Below, piece after piece: positions 34,345 to 46,866 of a stretch of DNA of 64,000 nt. This DNA comes from Pseudeuparius sepicola. Its lineage: Eukaryota; Arthropoda; Insecta; Coleoptera; Anthribidae. How positions within the stretch are numbered: the first letter of the stretch is position 1; each line of letters begins with the position of its first letter. The notes below the pieces were generated by a model. It did not search any database and had not been told where the DNA came from. It was given only the letters and a program-made list of their open reading frames with translations. The DNA lies in the NCBI GenBank assembly GCA_963920635.1, contig OY987298.1, positions 149,704,257 through 149,768,256 on the forward strand. Direction: 5' to 3'. A program made the translations under genes and the position numbers.

Positions 34345-35308
34345 TACCTACAGTTTTCCCTCGAATTAATTCCCAATCCTCTCAGTAGGGGGCAAATGCT
34401 AGCGACACCTCGCGTCTGGAACTATTTGCCACAAAATATACATATAGGTTAGGTTCTATTTGCTAGTAGTATCGTATATTTGCCAATAGGGTACTTGACA
34501 ATATTTTTAATTGCTCTAAAATTGTACTCTGTTGACAGTAGATGCACCAACATAACACGTAATAAATGAAACAACGGCTTTTCACCCTTATTTATTGATT
34601 ATAATTAAAGACGAAGTTACACAATTTTGTTCAGACTGAAATCTACAGTTTCGTCGTTATATTGTCCAGAACGCCAAACGTGGCAACTCTGTGCCTCTCA
34701 GGAGAAACGGAACTGTAACGTTGCCGGTGCCCGTTTGCAATAAATAATTCGTGGAACAAGGGCAAATTGAAGTTTTCTTTTCAAGTATCTCCAGCTTGCC
34801 TATGAATATCTGTTACTTAATGTATTGCAACCTTTGAGCTTTAACTAACGCAATTGCACACACAAATTTTGTCACATAAAAACTTTTTATTACGACTATG
34901 TTCCGTATATTGACTCCTCTATATCAAAATGGTGTTTGTTTATGCTGCACACGCTGGAAACTATATCCTTCATCGCTGCCACGTATAACAGTTAAAATAT
35001 CTGTATTCGGAACATACTATAAATATTCAGGTACCAGTAATGGGGGAAATATTCGCGTATTTGGCAACGTTAGCCGCGCTCACCTAGGCATCTAACCATA
35101 TTCATATATCCACATGCCATCTAACACGTATGGTTTTCTGATCGGCAGATGACATCCCGTGATGCCAACTTTCATTCCGTATCTCGCTAAATCAAAATAT
35201 TAGTAGATAATATCTGCGCCATTTATTATAGTTTGTTGTTGATATTTACTATTATATATTGTTTGCGGACCTAGTTATCGTGTTGTTAGATGTGTAAGGT
35301 AAGGTATC
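34345..35308. other. Unassigned
   Basis: No element ends or coding similarity recognised. Several tggcaac-containing GC-richer patches occur at about 34680-34740 and 35060. Confidence 0.35.
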
Positions 35309-35398
35309 ATGGACATGGACACTGAAAGGACAATCCGTAATTTGCCGAAATTGGATGCTGTTAGCGTCTGCCGAAATCCATGGGATAAAACTGCAAAG
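35309..35398 (+). CDS. Candidate first coding exon (30 codons)
   Basis: ATG in a fair context (gtatcATGG) opens 30 codons: MDMDTERTIRNLPKLDAVSV, then CRNPWDKTAK. The exon stops exactly at AAG followed by gtttgta, a usable splice donor in phase 0. Codon choice looks more coding-like than the flanks. No following exon was found, and I recognise no family. It could equally be the start of a transposon gene, since an F-related repeat lies downstream on the other strand. Confidence 0.25.
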
Positions 35399-35814
35399 GT
35401 TTGTACCTACATTGTAGTAAGAATACAGTATTATGAGTTATTAATAAAGAGAGAACCTCGGCCTAGGGACCATCTTGAAGGCGCGTTTATGAAGACGCCA
35501 TAGTGCTTAGAAGTACCTACTGAGCCCGATTTCCGGATTTAGGCCCAACCTAGCCAAAAAAAATGTACAGAAAAACGATTGAATAAGTATTTACGAAAAA
35601 AGCCCTTCTTGACTAAAATCGTCGATGGAGGAAGGAATCAATCAACGCTAAAAGTGGTTTCGCGGGGCATCATAAGTCTGGGAGTTTGAGGTTATAATTT
35701 TGAAATTTTAACTTTCCTTGCAACTTTCACTGCCGAATAAGGTTATGTCTTAGAACACTTTAGTGGTATCGCTATGTTGCCAAATAGCCGTTATAAAACA
35801 CTTGTGACGTCATA

Positions 35815-35965
35815 AGTGCATTCCCGCCAAATTTCAAAGAAAGTCTAAAACTTGCTAATTACGTAAATATATATTTTTAAAATAATCGTAGGGTCTTAGG
35901 CAAGTGTCCAGGAATTGTTTTATGTAAAATTTCGTCAATTACCCTATACTATAATGACTGGCTGG
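35815..35965 (-). mobile_element. Fragment related to the 14.9-15.6 kb element
   Basis: On the minus strand this aligns with 15470-15630 (ttgacgaaattttac, acaattcctg, ctttctttgaaat, cacttatgacgtcac). It shows that the 15-kb sequence is a dispersed element and not a unique gene. Confidence 0.6.
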
Positions 35966-38084
35966 ATATACAAATGGGGCAGATTCTTTTAATTTAATTA
36001 ATTCAGTGGCTGCAACCGACTGACTATTACTTATTATAGGGCGGTGTAAAGTTCTCACAATCGCACTGGGTCCCCAACAACGGATAATTCGCTGTGCGAA
36101 TTAATAAGGATTTGCCGGTGTCTATCCAATAAAAGGGCGCGCGGCCGGGGGCTGGAGGGGACGCCCAGGGGGATGATAAATTCAATTACAGGGTTCGCTA
36201 CACCACCGCGGCAGATAAGGGATAAGGGCCCTGTTGTTGCCCAGAGGCGTGTAGCCGGAATGTCATAAGGTATTCGTAATTAAAAAGACCCCGCGAAATG
36301 TTCTGTGGTTTGTTAATAGTTGTCAAAGAACGTTTTTTGCGAACATTTTAATAGAAATCAATGAAATCATCCACGATAAAAAGGTTACGGGGTGATAACT
36401 TTTTTGAGGTTACCTTTTTGGTTTTGCAGGTTCGTGACCCTGTAACTTCCTTATTATACATTGTCGGACCCGTGTTTATAGGAAATTGTTGTTCAAAACG
36501 CCATTTTCTACCTGACGTATTGCACACCTTTGTATAATATCGTAGAAAAACCGTGGCAGATTCCTCTATGATATGATAATATCGCAACCTTCTCAAGCTT
36601 ACAAGCCCTGTGCAAACATGTGGCAACTCTGCAGCGGGACGGTTCAATGGGTTTGTGCAGTAAAGAGCAGTCTGCACTTCTCAGACAACACAATAATATT
36701 ATTGGAATATTTTATACACATTTTCAGAGAAACATGAAAATATTAATAAAATATTCCTATATTACCCAGTTAATGTTTTTTAAATGTTTTATAAATTATA
36801 AGAGTGGACCAACTAAAAGGTTGTTAAAATATTTTTAAAGTGTTGCATAAAATATTTTAAAAATATTTTTAAAATATTATTAAGCATTATATATCAACCT
36901 AGGTAGGTATATTATATAATTATAATAATATAATACCTAGTTGCAGCAATCAGGGCCGTAATCATTTTTTACCATTATTATGTAAGGACTCCTTACTGTG
37001 GCCGTAGGCCCTATATGGGCACCAAACAACTAAGATACCGGAAAACTACATTATAGATTAGGTATAGTATCATGGATATGGGTTCCATCGGGTGGGTGGT
37101 ATTTATTCCAGTTGACATTAGTCAGTAGCGGTGAGATGTAGGAGACTTCGGCACTTAGGCGTAACATTTAAATGAGTGTTTTAATAATATTTTTTGTTAT
37201 ATTTATAAAATTTTATAAAGCAGATTTAAGAAATATTACTATAATGTTTTATAAATGTTTCAAAATTTTCATGTACTTTGGAATTATTTTTAAATATTTA
37301 TAAAATATTTTGTCCGAATATTAATAAAATGTGAGTAAAAATATTTTAGCAAAACATTTTCGTCATATTATATAAATTTTGTAATATTTTCTGAATCTTT
37401 GGAATCATTTAAAAATATTTTTAAAATATTTTGTGTTGTCTGGGTTTGGCTTAGTTTATCTTGTCTAATAAATGTTCAGCCCTCTTTTTAATTATAATTA
37501 TAGATACATTTGTGAACTTTGTTTCAATAATTGGGTAGGTACCTAAGACCTAAGTAAGTAGGTACGTTTGTTTAACAGACAATAAAAGCAGTAACAAGTA
37601 ACAAAATATACACAGAAGTATAAGTATTTATAATAAGTACGATTCCTGGTATGGATAGGTAGGTACATTTTCGACAAATAATATGGTAAATTTGGGCAAA
37701 TAGAGGGGACTCCATTTTGTTGAAAGTCGAATTTCTGTGACGATTTTTCGCAATGTTCGCCATCAGGCAAATGATGATTACCTTCTTCCCTTATGGTTAA
37801 ATTTTCATAAAAATACAAACAACATGCGAACAGAGAACAGCATGTTGTGAAGGAGAGTAATCTCTTCTGATTGAAATGGCAGTTTAGGGTCAATTTCACA
37901 ATACATTCAACTAATTTATCTTATTTTGACTTTAACATTAGGTAAAGAAACTTTTGCAACAATACTAAACAATGGTTGGATTGTTAGAAAACTCCTTAAA
38001 TTTTAAAGGGTACTTTAGTTTGTCTATGCAATTGGAGCTTAATCATTTTATTCTTAAATTTTCGTCCTTTGGGAAGCCCAAAGT
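35966..38084. other. Unassigned, probably low-copy DNA
   Basis: I see no element ends in this 2.1 kb. A GC-rich block at 36060-36260 contains ccaataaaagggcgcgc; its lack of a second copy here makes it a candidate conserved non-coding or promoter segment. From 36840 to 37440 there are many aaaatattttt motifs. No credible coding frame. Confidence 0.4.
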
Positions 38085-38510
38085 TGACCGCTTGCCGTCA
38101 AGCAAAGAAAACGTAGCTACTTCAAGTTATTATTACGATATTTGACTTACAGCCAGGTATATAACTAAGTTCTAGCTTCCCTCGACGATTCTATGCATCT
38201 TGGGGCTTGAAATTGTAAAGGAACGATTCTTCACTTCGAACTTTTATAGAGAAATGTTTCATTTTTTCATAAACAAAACAAATTTATCAAAAAGCTGTCG
38301 TCAGCACTTCGGGCTGTCTGTTTCCACCCAGAGACACACTGCCTCGTCGTAGCAATCTGGCGACGATAGTACTACCCGCACTCCGCAAATTAATTCTGGT
38401 AAATTTCTTGTAAAATCAACTGACAGGGAGTGACAGGCCACGCCGCGCAGACCCGCAAGCCATGTTGCCAGCTTTCTCAACTTCAGGGCTTTCTTAGAGT
38501 TGGCTGTGAT
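38085..38510 (-). repeat. Dispersed repeat G, copy 2
   Basis: Inverted copy of 1165-1625. The frame open in copy 1 contains an in-frame stop here (tgctga), evidence against protein function. Confidence 0.7.
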
Positions 38511-39344
38511 AATATGCTAAATCCGCACCCATATGTTTTATCATTTTGCCAGATGACAGAATTTGGCACTTCCATAAATTTCTGGTCGCGTTCTTTTGTC
38601 CCGTTGGGTTACAGTACCAACCACAATGACGTCATCAGATAGATTAAATAATTTTTTTATTTTGTTATTTGACATTGCTTCTCAAACGTTTTGTTATGGT
38701 TTTGTATTCGCGCGAATATTACTCTGAATCCCTGTTTTCCAATTTTGCTTTTTACTCTTTTAATGATTATTATAAAAGTATTTTTCAGAAAATTATAGAA
38801 GTTTATAGAATTGTAAATGAAATAATATTTTGCAAATAGATACTTGCTTATCTAGGAAGGCCTGGAAGGGACACTCGCCTTTTTTTCTAGATCCGCTCCT
38901 ATAAAATTTCAACTTATAAGTCGAATCTTTAAAATTTCGCACATTGTTGCCAACTTTGGATCTCAAAAACTGAAATTGACAGTTATAGTTGAAAAAATTA
39001 ACGGCGGACGTGCTTTATCTAATATTTTTAGTCTTGCTAGTAATGCCTCGCGAAATCTGTAGCGAATTGGGATAAATAAAATGTTAGATATTAAGTCAAA
39101 GCAACCTCTATATGGAGGAAAAATAAACATCTCATAACGTGAGAATTCGACACCTGCCAATATGAACCAATGAAATGACATAATTTGATAACTTCTTCAC
39201 AGTACCAAATTTAATATCTTACCTAGGACAAGATACAATTTCAGTTAACACATTGACCCTTAAATATCACAATAAATATATTCAAACTGAAGGCTCCTCT
39301 AAAAATGGCAGCTATCAAAATAGACTTGAACGCCTGGCGTAAAA

Positions 39345-39560
39345 TAAAGCACTTGATCGACGACGTTCCGCGAAATAAGGCGATTGGTCAATAGGCCATA
39401 AAATACCAACGCGTCTGGCAACAGGGATGTACTCGATCGCAAAAGCGTATTTATGCGGTTTTATCTTGTTGTTTTCACCTATTTAGACACTGCCACAAAT
39501 AATTTTATCCATGTTTTGACTCATTTTAATTAAGCCAATAAATTTTTTCCGAAATATTTT
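39345..39560 (-). repeat. Dispersed repeat H, copy 2
   Basis: Inverted copy of 8085-8300, sharing tacgcctggcg, ttccgcga-type and gtactcgatcgcaaaagcg blocks. Class unknown. Confidence 0.65.
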
Positions 39561-39590
39561 GACGCAAACAATTAATTGTAAAAGTAAAAT

Positions 39591-39769
39591 CGTTGCCTGA
39601 TATATTATTAAAGCCTGCTCACGGCTGTCACGTCTGACACATTTTTGGCTCACCATGCGCTTTCCGGAGATAATACAATGCAGAATACGTTGTTAGCCAT
39701 CAGAGCCATCTGTTTTCCAGGACATAAAGCTATAGCCGTGAGAAGTCTTTATGAATACGTCAGTCAACG
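39591..39769. mobile_element. Family I MITE, copy 1
   Basis: 179 bp with CGTTG/CAACG ends and a subterminal inverted pair (ctcacggctgt, agccgtgag). The 7-bp direct repeat GTAAAAT lies at 39584-39590 and 39770-39776. Related copies at 50058-50235 and 61054-61234. Confidence 0.8.
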
Positions 39770-39888
39770 GTAAAATCAAATAAAGGTCGTACCTCAGTGC
39801 GGCACTTGCGAAAATCTCAACGCACACGTTCTTGTTTACATCAGGCGTATTTGATTTTAGCATAGTTAAGTAATTTTTCTATGGAAAC

Positions 39889-39960
39889 ACAATGGTCCAG
39901 TGGCTTAATTCTCGCTTTGGTTGCTGGGTTCAAATCTCGGTTGTGGCTACTTTTTTATTT
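39889..39960 (+). repeat. tRNA-like sequence, SINE head or tRNA relic
   Basis: A region resembling an A box (ggtccagtggcttaa) is followed about 30 bp later by a good B box (gggttcaaatctc). The spacing fits a tRNA-derived polymerase III promoter. A cloverleaf acceptor stem is not convincing, so a SINE head is preferred over a functional tRNA gene. Confidence 0.5.
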
Positions 39961-40299
39961 TTAAATCACATTTTCGAAAAGGCTGCGCAGTCGTGGTATT
40001 TTCAGCTTTGGGATTATAGCTCATAAAATTAACGAAAGGTATTATCGATGATAGGCACACCATTAGTTATATTACCCTTGAAAAGACCATGACCAGTGAT
40101 TATATCCGACCACTGTTCATTCAAGACACTAAGCTGTAAGCTCCATGTGTACTGATTAGAATGCTAGTGATTACCGCTACATGCTACTCTAATGCATACC
40201 ATTACATACCGCCCTCTACTGATGATGTCCTGAACTATAGTTTCTCCCGTCACAGTTTCGCTATTGGTCGCTGGATGTCCCCAACGGCGCTGCTTACTA

Positions 40300-40842
40300 C
40301 AGTGACTCTAGCAAGACAGTGGCGACAGTTGAGACCATCCGCCATGTTGTTGCAAATTTAACATGGCTGTAGTATGGCATTTACAGGTAGTAGGATAAGT
40401 TAAGCAAAACAACAAGAGGGGGTTGCCGACAGCGAAAGTGACGTTAGATTTCGTATTTTTTTAAGTTGTATAGCATAAAATCTAATAACATTTTACCTGA
40501 CAAAAATTTAGTACAAACATCTCTGTCTTCATTTTAATCATAAGATCTTAAAAGCATATTCACTGGAATTATTATTTGTCCCAAGGTTTTCATAACCTAT
40601 AAAACAAAACACTGCTTATAATATCTTATGATTAAAATGAAGACAGAGATGTTTGTACTAAATTTTTGCCAGGTAGATTTTATGATATACAACTTAAAAA
40701 AATACGAAATCTAACGTCACTTTCGCTGTCGGCAACCCCCTCTTAAATTAATTTCCTGTAAATAGCATATTACAGCTATGCTAAATTTGCAACAACATGG
40801 CGGATGGTCTCAATTGTCGCCACTATCTTGTTAGAGTCACTG
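40300..40842. mobile_element. TA-flanked foldback inserted in the first satellite monomer
   Basis: The ends are CAGTGACTCTAGCAAGACAG and the complement of CAGTGACTCTAACAAGATAG, with TA on each side. Satellite sequence stands directly left (ggatgtccccaacggc) and right (tgcttacatgcc). It carries the family J MITE inside. Confidence 0.8.
40415..40742. mobile_element. Family J MITE, copy 1
   Basis: 328 bp; ends GAGGGGGTTGCCGACAGCGA and complement. TTAA follows on the right; the left has ACAA, probably a mutated target. The interior is almost one long hairpin (cataagatctta-type centre). Copy 2 is at 62483-62809. Confidence 0.75.
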
Positions 40843-43345
40843 TATGCTTACATGCCTATGCCGGAGAACCACAGAGATCATTATATCTGTGCGGAGGTCA
40901 CAACGCGATCCTGACGATTCATTACATAGACGCAAAGACGGGTTAACTCATGCTAAACTCTCAGCCTCTGCCGAATGTCTTTCGCTGCCGACATCTAACG
41001 GACGGAACCTGTACTCCACGATGGAGCACTAAGCTATGGAAATAATAATTATAGAAGTTTATAGAATTGTAAATAAAATATATTGGTCGCTGGATGTCCC
41101 CAACGGCACTGCTTACATACCTATGCCGTAGAACCACAGATATCATTAATTTGTGCGGAGGTCACAACGCTATCCTGATGGTTAACTCATGCTAAACTCT
41201 CAGCCTCTGCCGAATGTCCTTTGCTGCCGACATCTAACGGACGGAAGCTGTACTCCACGATGGAGCACTAAGCTATGGAAAGTTGTTTTGTATAATAATT
41301 ATAGAAGTTTATAGAATTGTAAATAAAATATATTGGTCGCTGGATGTCCCCAACGGCACTGCTTACATGCCTATGCCGGAGAACCACAGATATCATTAAT
41401 CTGTGCGGAGGTCACAACGCTATCCTGACGATTCATTACATAGACGCAAAGACAGGTTAACTCATGCTAAACTCTCAGCCTCTGCCGAATGTCTTTTGCT
41501 GCCGACATCTAACGGACGGAACCTGTACTCCACGATGGAGCACTAAGCTATGGAAATAATAATTATAGAAGTTTATAGAATTGTAAATAAAATATATTGG
41601 TCGCTGGATGTCCCCAACGGCACTGCTTACATGCTTATGCCGGAGAACCACAGATATCATTAATCTGTGCGGAGGTCACAACGCTATCCTGACGGTTAAC
41701 TCATGCTAAACTCTCAGCCTCTGCCGAATGTCTTTTGCTGCCGACATCTAACGGACGGAAGCTGTACTCCACGATGGAGCACTAAGCTATGGAAAGTTGT
41801 TTTGTATAATAATTATAGAAGTTTATAGAATTGTAAATAAAATATATTGGTCGCTGGATGTCCCCAACGGCACTGCTTACATACCTATGCCGTAGAACCA
41901 CAGATATCATTAATTTGTGTGGAGGTCACAACGCTATCCTGACGGTTAACTCATGCTAAACTCTCAGCCTCTGCCGAATGTCTTTTGCTGCCGACATCTA
42001 ACGGACGGAAGCTGTACTCCACGATGGAGCACTAAGATATGGAAAGTTGTTTTGTATAATAATTATAGAAGTTTATAGAATTGTAAATAAAATATATTGG
42101 TCGCTGGATGTCCCCAACGGCACTGCTTACATGCCTATGCCGGAGAACCACAGATATCATTAATCTGTGCGGAGGTCACAACGCTATCCTGACGATTCAT
42201 TACATAGACGCAAAGACAGGTTAACTCATGCTAAACTCTCAGCCTCTGCCGAATGTCTTTTGCTGCCGACATCTAACGGACGGAACCTGTACTCCACGAT
42301 GGAGCACTAAGCTATGGAAATAATAATTATAGAAGTTTATAGAATTGTAAATAAAATATATTGGTCGCTGGATGTCCCCAACGGCACTGCTTACATGCTT
42401 ATGCCGGAGAACCACAGATATCATTAATCTGTGCGGAGGTCACAACGCTATCCTGACGGTTAACTCATGCTAAACTCTCAGCCTCTGCCGAATGTCTTTT
42501 GCTGCCGACATCTAACGGACGGAAGCTGTACTCCACGATGGAGCACTAAGCTATGGAAAGTTGTTTTGTATAATAATTATAGAAGTTTATAGAATTGTAA
42601 ATAAAATATATTGGTCGCTGGATGTCCCCAACGGCACTGCTTACATACCTATGCCGTAGAACCACAGATATCATTAATTTGTGTGGAGGTCACAACGCTA
42701 TCCTGACGGTTAACTCATGCTAAACTCTCAGCCTCTGCCGAATGTCTTTTGCTGCCGACATCTAACGGACGGAAGCTGTACTCCACGATGGAGTACTAAG
42801 CTATGGAAAGTTGTTTTGTATAATAATTATAGAAGTTTATAGAATTGTAAATAAAATATATTGGTCGCTGGATGTCCCCAACGGCACTGCTTACATACCT
42901 ATGCCGTAGAACCACAGATATCATTAATTTGTGTGGAGGTCACAACGCTATCCTGACGGTTAACTCATGCTAAACTCTCAGCCTCTGCCGAATGTCTTTT
43001 GCTGCCGACATCTAACGGACGGAAGCTGTACTCCACGATGGAGTACTAAGCTATGGAAAGTTGTTTTGTATAATAATTATAGAAGGTTATAGAACTGTAA
43101 ATAAAATATATTGGTCGCTGGATGTCCCCAACGGCACTGCTTACATGCCTATGCCGGAGAACCACAGATATCATTAATCTGTGCGGAGGTCACAACGCTA
43201 TCCTGACGATTCATTACATAGACGCAAAGACAGGTTAACTCATGCTAAACTCTCAGCCTCTGCCGAATGTCATTTGCCGCCGACATCTAACGGACGGAAG
43301 CTGTACTCCACGATGGAGCACTAAGCTATGGAAAGTTGTTTTGTA

Positions 43346-43893
43346 CAGTTTTCATACACGCCTCTAAAACCTGGTAATCGGTAGGGAATCTTATAGAATA
43401 CTATAATCACTGCCCCGACCGAAAATGTTCCGATTAAATCTGCGCCCCCCCTTAAAACCCGGACGACTCCGTCCCTGGTCCCAGAAGGGCCCCCGAATAA
43501 CGACCCAGCGTCGGCGGAGGCGGCGGCGGCGCCCTGCTCGTTAGGGCAGCGCACGAGTCGCGCCACCCTCGCCCGCTGCGATAATAATGATCGCGATAAC
43601 AATGATAAACCGCCGTAATGCGCCGTAATCGACGTGATTGGGCAGCCGGATTCCAGTTAGTTCGGCGATGTCGATGAACTGCGAAGGGATAATGAAGGGC
43701 CGAACGTCGGAGAGCGTACCAACAATAGTGTTTGTCGTGCAGGGGCGTCCAGGAAATTAGTGGCGAAATTTTAACCGCGTAATCTGAAAGTTATCGGAAT
43801 CCCCAGATCGTATCATTTACATTAGGATTAGGTAATTTGTTCTGCTGCCATAAACAGATCACAGTCTAATACCCTCAGACAAATAATAACATA
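43346..43893. other. Unassigned GC-rich, apparently single-copy block
   Basis: Bases 43440-43640 are GC-rich with a ggcggaggcggcggcggcg run and were not seen elsewhere in the window. No exon with good splice sites was recognised. It may be low-copy regulatory or exonic host DNA. Confidence 0.35.
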
Positions 43894-45153
43894 CAGTGTG
43901 TCTGGTTTTTCGTGTTAACACCCTTGAAAATCTAAGTAGGCTGGGGGAATTGAACGGGGCAATTTTTTTATAAATATGTCCCTGAAAGGTCATCATTTGC
44001 GAGGTATTGGTTTGGCATTGCCGCGAAATCCTGGCCTACTGCGCTTTTTTAAAGGGGTGCGTGTTTTTCGAAAAACATTATTAGGCATATTTTTATTTAA
44101 AATCTGACACCACAGCGTTAATCAGGACACCCTAAAACCCCCACATACCAAATTTGAACAAAAAATATACAGGGAGTTCCATTCTGCAGGGTGTCAAAGT
44201 TGAGCAAAATAGGAATTTTAAAGGCATCTGCCAAGTCAAGTGTGCCATGGAATCCCCTCAAAACAGTTGAATGGTCAACAGGACCACTCAAGTTGTTGGT
44301 GTGCAAAGGTCCAATACGAAATATACAGAGTGCTCTTATCTGTGCCATCTCAAATTACTGAATTTTTTGTAACTTTATACGGGTCAAAAATCGAGTATAT
44401 CATCAAAACCGCTCCACATACTATAAACGAACTAAATCTAAAAAATACAGAAGCCTGCCAGTCAGTAAGTCCATATCAGTTAAGGTGGCTGGTGTGTCAT
44501 AACAGGAAACGCACAGAAAATGTATCATCTTAGACAGTGACTTTGTTGAGAAAGGTCCAATAATTTAAATTGTTTTTATTTGTTGGTTGGCATTTTGTAA
44601 AGAAATAAATTACTTTTGGGTTTATTAATATTTTTTCAATGATTCCAGAGTACTCCTGATCAGTATAAAGTTTCATAAAATTACAGAATTTTGAGATGGC
44701 TCAGAGAAAAATACCCTGTATATTTTTGTAGTAAATCTTTTCACACCAACATTTTGAGTGGTCCTGTTCACCATGCAACTGTTTCGAAGTAATTCCATGG
44801 CACACTTGACTCGCCATATGCCTTTAAAATTCATATTTTGCTCAACTTTGACACCCTGCAGAATGGAACTCCCTGTATATTTTTTGGTCAAATTTGGTAT
44901 GTTTGGGGGTTTTAGGGTGTCGTGATTAAAGCTGTGGTGTCAGATTTTAAATAAAAATATGCCTAATAGGGTTTTTCGAATAAACGCACCCTTTTAAAAA
45001 ATCGCAGTAGGCCAGGATTTCGCGGCAATGCCAAACCAATACCTCGCAAATGATGCCTTTCAGGGACATATTTATAAAAAAAAATTGCCCCGTTCAATTC
45101 CCCCAGCCTACTTAGATTTTCAGGGGTGTTAACACGAAAAACCAGACACACTG
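43894..45153. mobile_element. Complete 1.26-kb TA-flanked foldback
   Basis: The ends are CAGTGTGTCTGGTTTTTCGT and complement, with TA at 43892-43893 and 45154-45155. Arms of about 460 bp surround a 330-bp centre. Its core is shared with 1-883 and 5987-7798, and a half copy lies at about 53040-53322 plus 54498-54530. No transposase. Confidence 0.85.
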
Positions 45154-45214
45154 TAGATTAGTAATTCAATGCAATACAGACCCTGCCAAGATAAAAAAAA
45201 AAGATTATAATATA

Positions 45215-46109
45215 GTAAAATTATTTTAAGAAGTCCTTACTGGGACTGTCAATTGGTAATTTCGCCATCCTAAGTTGGCATCAATGCAGCAAAAAATGCA
45301 ACCGGGTCATAAGTCCAGGTCAGTAACGAGCCTATTTGCACAATGGATAACTACTAATAACACGAACAAGAACAACACAGATAACGGTAAAACTCACGAA
45401 ACGTACAAAGCCCGCGAATATTTTCACTGCCCAAAGTTTGAACCTTTTTGAACGATCCGGAAAACGTTTACTGTCACTTTCACAACACCGAAATAAAATT
45501 TGCCTGAGTACGCACCATAGACGCTGTCGCAAGTAGCTGATTATACCAAAATGAAAGTGTTTCCAGGACGTTTGAAATTATTATTAAAATGAGTTGTATA
45601 GTCATAGTTATTTTTATTTAATTTTTAATTGGGTTTTTCGCCACCAAACTGATCGAAAGACAACTTTTTCAAGTTGCCTGCAAAATTCATAAATTCTTAA
45701 CAGTGAATGAACGAAACTTTAAACATGTAACTAAAAAAATAACTTCAACAAATTTGTTTTCTGAGCTTTCGGAGAATAAATCTTCCTCCTTTCTCAAAGA
45801 TCATGCCACGTCAAAGTGAAGTGACAGATTAATAAATTTCAGGTTAAAATGTCATGACAACAAAAACAATAGCATAGCCACCAATTTTAGGAAATATATA
45901 GTTATTTTTATTTGTATCGGTATAATTGTGATTGCAATAGGGTTTTTATTTTTTTATATTATTTTTTCGTCATAAATCAATGAGTGACGTCATTAACTGG
46001 TTGAGACACAATATACCAATGTTATACCCATGGTTAACAGAAAATTTCTAGGGATTTTGTGGAGAATGTCATCTGACAAAATCGAGACTTCTTATACAGT
46101 AATCGGGGT
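45215..46109 (+). mobile_element. Family E element, copy 3, with Penelope insertion
   Basis: Flanked by TATA at 45211-45214 and 46110-46113. Without the insertion at 45620-45898 its length is about 600 bp, like the other copies. Confidence 0.8.
45620..45898 (-). mobile_element. Penelope-like tail inserted in family E
   Basis: 279 bp matching the Penelope tail at 20.4-20.98 kb. It is flanked by the 15-bp duplication TAGTTATTTTTATTT (45605-45619 and 45899-45913), present once in the empty E copy near 5515. Strongly 5'-truncated. Confidence 0.85.
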
Positions 46110-46113
46110 TATA

Positions 46114-46866
46114 GTAACATTATTTGTCTGGGTACCAACTCAACTGGATCTGTTACTAAACAGAAATCAGAGACAACAGACTAATAGACTATTCAATCCC
46201 ATAGTAAAGAACGGGACACGTTTGACTGTGGCGTCGGTCGTGGCAACTGGCCGAACTAATGCTGTTTTGGGATTTTGGCGGCACATTTGAATTTTTTATT
46301 TTATTATTCGAGTTATTCCAACAAACAGTTTTGAAGTGATTCCGACAGTTTTAATCCACCCAGAACCAAAGATTCGAGAACTGGTTCTGGTTGGAACTGT
46401 ATGAATCTGTTCAAAACTCTTTTGCCAATTCATTCGCCTTATGATATGTAATTTTTAAGATCACTGAGATTCAACTTTTTAATATTTATTTAGACATTTA
46501 CACGACAATAATTATTTTCATATTAACATCACATTTTCTGGAATCACAGCGCTGAGCACAGTAGTAATTTACAGGCAGGCATTTTTGGCTTTCACTTTCA
46601 CTTCACACAGTTTGTTTACTTGCTTCCAGAGCTAATAGCAATAATGTACTTGTTACACTTCTACATTTTTGGCTATTTGAAAGTATGTAACAATCTGTAA
46701 CGGTGTAATTGTAGAGTGAACTCTAATTTTGTAACTTGGTCACTTTTCGCTTTTATCTCACGCTAATATTTCATCCATTTTCTGGTGTTGACTGACAAAC
46801 ATCTCTGCAAACGACAAATTAAATGGCTAAATCAAGCAAAACTTACACAGATATTAGTATAATAAT
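46114..46866. other. Unassigned
   Basis: No gene or element ends recognised. Short frames only. Confidence 0.35.

Larger units (their letters stand above)
40263..43345 (+). repeat. Satellite array of 250- and 264-bp monomers
   Basis: About ten monomers begin at tattggtcgctgg (40263 interrupted, then 41081, 41331, 41595, 41845, 42095, 42359, 42609, 42859, 43109). Long monomers carry an extra attcattacatagacgcaaa-type block; short ones carry gttgttttgtata. The order is long, short, long, short, short, long, short, short, short, long. Units 41331-42094 and 42095-42858 are a duplicated 764-bp trimer. A diverged relic lies at 49965-50057. The 61-codon frame in long monomers is not a gene. Confidence 0.9.

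Noticed and set aside
39889..39960. Functional tRNA gene
   Set aside because: A and B boxes are plausible but I could not pair an acceptor stem, so it is listed as a tRNA-like repeat.
40961..42424. Repeated 61-codon minus-strand frame
   Set aside because: It is part of the long satellite monomer; short monomers break it.
40263..43345. CRISPR-like array of regular repeats
   Set aside because: Adjacent monomers are similar throughout without unique spacers, and the window is eukaryotic.
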